Positions 62,235 through 64,000 of a stretch of 64,000 nucleotides of DNA are shown one piece after another. This DNA is from Shewanella aquimarina (lineage in GTDB: Bacteria; Pseudomonadota; Gammaproteobacteria; Enterobacterales; Shewanellaceae), in assembly GCF_023349185.1 (NCBI RefSeq), contig NZ_JAKIKY010000004.1, positions 186,001 to 250,000 of the forward strand, read 5' to 3'. The notes under the pieces are model-generated. The model saw only the letters and a program-made list of their open reading frames with translations, was not told the origin of the DNA and searched no databases. Made by a program: the position numbers and the translations under genes. The first letter of the stretch is position 1. Each line of letters starts with the position of its first letter.

Positions 62235-63704
62235 ATGCAAGATATTCGCGATCTCACCGCCGTGCTGCGCTCCAATACCCCGATCGTCGTGATCGAAACC
62301 TATGAAGAGTATCGGGTGATCGAGCTGCTAAAAAGGGTATCGACCATCCTATATCAGCCGCTGTTTACCTGGAGCATCACCCAAGGGCTGGCGCGTGCCG
62401 ATGTGAAGATGGGGACTCAGAAATTCAACACAGATCCCACAGAGATCCTGGGGCAGATCAAGTCCACCAGTCAGCAGGGGATCTATGTGCTGTGCGACTT
62501 TCATCCCTTCGTCGACAATGCCCCCAAGAATGTGCGTCTGCTCAAGGAGATCGCCCTAGAGTATGAGGCGCTGAAACATACTATAGTCCTGGTGAGCCAT
62601 GCCTTCGATATTCCGCCCGAGATCAAACGCTACTGCGCCCATTTCTCCATCTCGCTGCCCGATACCGTGCAGCTGCAAAACCTTATCTATGAACAGATAG
62701 ACAAGGCTCGTGGCGAAGGTCTGCTGCAGAGTGTCGATGATGATGCCGTGGCTAAGCTGGCCGAGAATCTCAGGGGGCTGACCTTCGACGATGCCCGCCG
62801 TCTGGCCCATAAGGCGATAGTGGATGATGGGGCCATCACTCACTCGGACGTGGACAGGATCAACCAGGGCAAGTTTAAGCTGCTGGATATGGAAGGTGTG
62901 TTGCAATTTGAATATGACACCAGCGACTTCTCTCAGGTGGCTGGCCTGCATAACCTGAAGAAATGGCTCTCCCATCGCAGTCCGGTATCGAGTGCAGAAG
63001 GGCGGGTCGATCATCCCAAGGGGATCTTGCTGCTGGGGGTACAGGGCAGTGGTAAGAGCCTGGCGGCCAAGGCCGTGGCGGGCATGTGGCAGCGTCCCTT
63101 ACTGCGCCTGGATATGTCGGCCCTGTATAACAAGTATATCGGCGAGACGGAGAAGAATTTGCGTAACGCCCTGGCGCTGGCCGATCTTATGGCGCCTTGC
63201 GTATTGTGGATAGACGAGATAGAGAAGGGGCTCAGTAGTGGTAGCAGCGACGATGGCACCTCTAAGCGGATCCTGGGAGCGCTGCTGACCTGGATGGCAG
63301 AGCGAAAATCTGAGGTGTTCTTGGTGGCTACGGCCAACGATATCAGTGCCCTACCACCCGAGCTGATGCGTAAGGGCAGGATGGATGAGATCTTCTTTGT
63401 GGATCTGCCCGACGATAGCGTGCGCCAGGCGATCTTCCTGATCCATCTGCAGCGTCGTCGGCTCGACCCGCTCAATTTTGACCTGGTTAAGCTGTCACAG
63501 GCCAGCCAGGGCTTCTCCGGCGCCGAGATAGAGCAGGCGATCATCTCCGCGCGTTATACGGCGCGAGCGGCTGAGCAAAGCGTGTCTCAGGCGCTCTTAT
63601 TGGGCGAGTTGATGAAGACCCGCCCCCTGTCTGTGGTGATGCGGGAAAAACTGGCCGCGCTGCGTCACTGGGCGCAAGGGCGTACCGTCAACGCCCATCA
63701 ATAG
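62235..63704 (+). CDS. AAA family ATPase, Ycf46-like
   Basis: The 489-residue protein has an N-terminal domain (about 1-220) with TPIVVIETYEEYRVIELLK and a C-terminal AAA domain with Walker A (GVQGSGKS, about 268), Walker B (VLWIDE, about 323) and the sensor/arginine-finger region (ATANDISALPPELMRKGR). The overall layout and the ET-EE motif near the N terminus match the Ycf46 group known from chloroplast and cyanobacterial genomes. Its role in non-photosynthetic bacteria is unknown. AAGGA favours the ATG at 62235 over 62229. Confidence 0.83.
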   Translation: MQDIRDLTAVLRSNTPIVVIETYEEYRVIELLKRVSTILYQPLFTWSITQGLARADVKMGTQKFNTDPTEILGQIKSTSQQGIYVLCDFHPFVDNAPKNVRLLKEIALEYEALKHTIVLVSHAFDIPPEIKRYCAHFSISLPDTVQLQNLIYEQIDKARGEGLLQSVDDDAVAKLAENLRGLTFDDARRLAHKAIVDDGAITHSDVDRINQGKFKLLDMEGVLQFEYDTSDFSQVAGLHNLKKWLSHRSPVSSAEGRVDHPKGILLLGVQGSGKSLAAKAVAGMWQRPLLRLDMSALYNKYIGETEKNLRNALALADLMAPCVLWIDEIEKGLSSGSSDDGTSKRILGALLTWMAERKSEVFLVATANDISALPPELMRKGRMDEIFFVDLPDDSVRQAIFLIHLQRRRLDPLNFDLVKLSQASQGFSGAEIEQAIISARYTARAAEQSVSQALLLGELMKTRPLSVVMREKLAALRHWAQGRTVNAHQ

Positions 63705-63715
63705 CGGGTGCGAGT

Positions 63716-64000
63716 CTACTCGGGCTTAGGGGGGAACTGAGAGAGAATCTTGTTCACGGTTTCCCTGGTCTCTCTGGCCTTTTTCTCGCCGCCATCATCG
63801 TAATCAAACTTATCGCTGCCGCGCCAGACAAGCTTGTTGCTGGCGCTGTCGACTATGTCTATCTGGATGAGCTGCATCTTGGCGCTGTCGCTGCCCAGTG
63901 GCACACCGACGCTGGTGCCGACTCCGACACTGCCTGAGCTGCCCCAGCTGCCGGTTCCCAGGCCGATGGAGAGCCCGGAGCTCTTGGGCTTGTCTACCAC
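63716..64000 (-). CDS. DUF4136-like protein, C-terminal part
   Basis: The gene runs off the right edge of the window, so only its last 94 codons are seen; the GTG at 64000 is probably internal. The visible part reads Gly/Ser-rich (SIGLGTGSWGSSGSVGVG) followed by IQIDIVDSASNKLVWRGS, typical of DUF4136 proteins, which are usually lipoproteins. It ends tail to tail with the AAA ATPase gene, 11 bases away. Confidence 0.75.
   Translation of the reverse strand: MVDKPKSSGLSIGLGTGSWGSSGSVGVGTSVGVPLGSDSAKMQLIQIDIVDSASNKLVWRGSDKFDYDDGGEKKARETRETVNKILSQFPPKPE

Overview
The window looks like a chromosomal segment of a marine gammaproteobacterium of the genus Shewanella. This rests on gene content: narQ-narP divergent from a pentaheme nrfA, a DyP peroxidase beside an FbpABC iron transporter, the argR/mdh divergent pair, and the lptD-surA-pdxA-rsmA-apaG-apaH cluster opposite amgK-murU-djlA. 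Coding density is high and almost every gene is a chromosomal housekeeping or respiratory gene. No phage, plasmid, CRISPR array, tRNA or rRNA was seen. The only mobile-looking item is a non-coding, MITE-like element of about 340 bp.

Layout. 1-4 kb: end of a YedI-type membrane protein, a cyclophilin lipoprotein, a LysR regulator divergent from lrgA-lrgB, and a CBS protein. 4.3-7.2 kb: a Tat-exported PhoD-type phosphatase, a phosphoribosyltransferase and a PspB-like small protein. 7.3-14.4 kb: an envelope block with a catalytically dead M1-peptidase-like lipoprotein, LpoB, a COG3014 lipoprotein, SlyX, a WD40-like lipoprotein and FkpA. 14.6-19.1 kb: yacL and the nitrite-ammonification module narP-narQ/nrfA, with a NarP-type operator and an Fnr/EtrA-like site in the divergent region. 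19.2-25.9 kb: an isochorismatase-like protein, glnK-amtB with two NtrC-like sites, a transglutaminase-like/TPR lipoprotein, a periplasmic binding protein, aroG, and a 58-residue gene.

26-32 kb: an Atm1-type ABC exporter, several small hypothetical proteins, a periplasmic histidine phosphatase, a DUF5610 protein followed by the MITE-like element, fpr and a glutathione transferase. 32-37.5 kb: an iron module with a cluster of interlocking inverted repeats, a Fur box, fbpABC and a DyP peroxidase. 38-45.5 kb: argR/mdh with tandem ARG boxes, ispB divergent from rplU-rpmA-obgE, the split exporter pair yjjP-yjjB, folA and a DUF3718 protein. 45.6-54.6 kb: a chemoreceptor, then the apaH...lptD envelope/cofactor cluster, all on the minus strand. 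54.8-64 kb: amgK-murU-djlA, an outer-membrane barrel protein, a 2-hydroxyacid dehydrogenase, purT, yiaW-yiaV, a Ycf46-like AAA ATPase and the end of a DUF4136-like gene.

Two themes recur. The first is envelope biogenesis: LpoB, SurA, LptD, AmgK/MurU, FkpA and several lipoproteins. The second is nutrient-responsive control: NarQP for nitrate/nitrite, NtrC/PII for nitrogen, Fur for iron and ArgR for arginine. Candidate operators for each of these regulators can be read in the intergenic regions. Nothing here is a clear new defence or mobile system. The most unusual items are the zinc-less M1-like lipoprotein, the folded inverted-repeat cluster upstream of the Fur box, the transglutaminase-like/TPR lipoprotein and the MITE-like element between a gene and its terminator.
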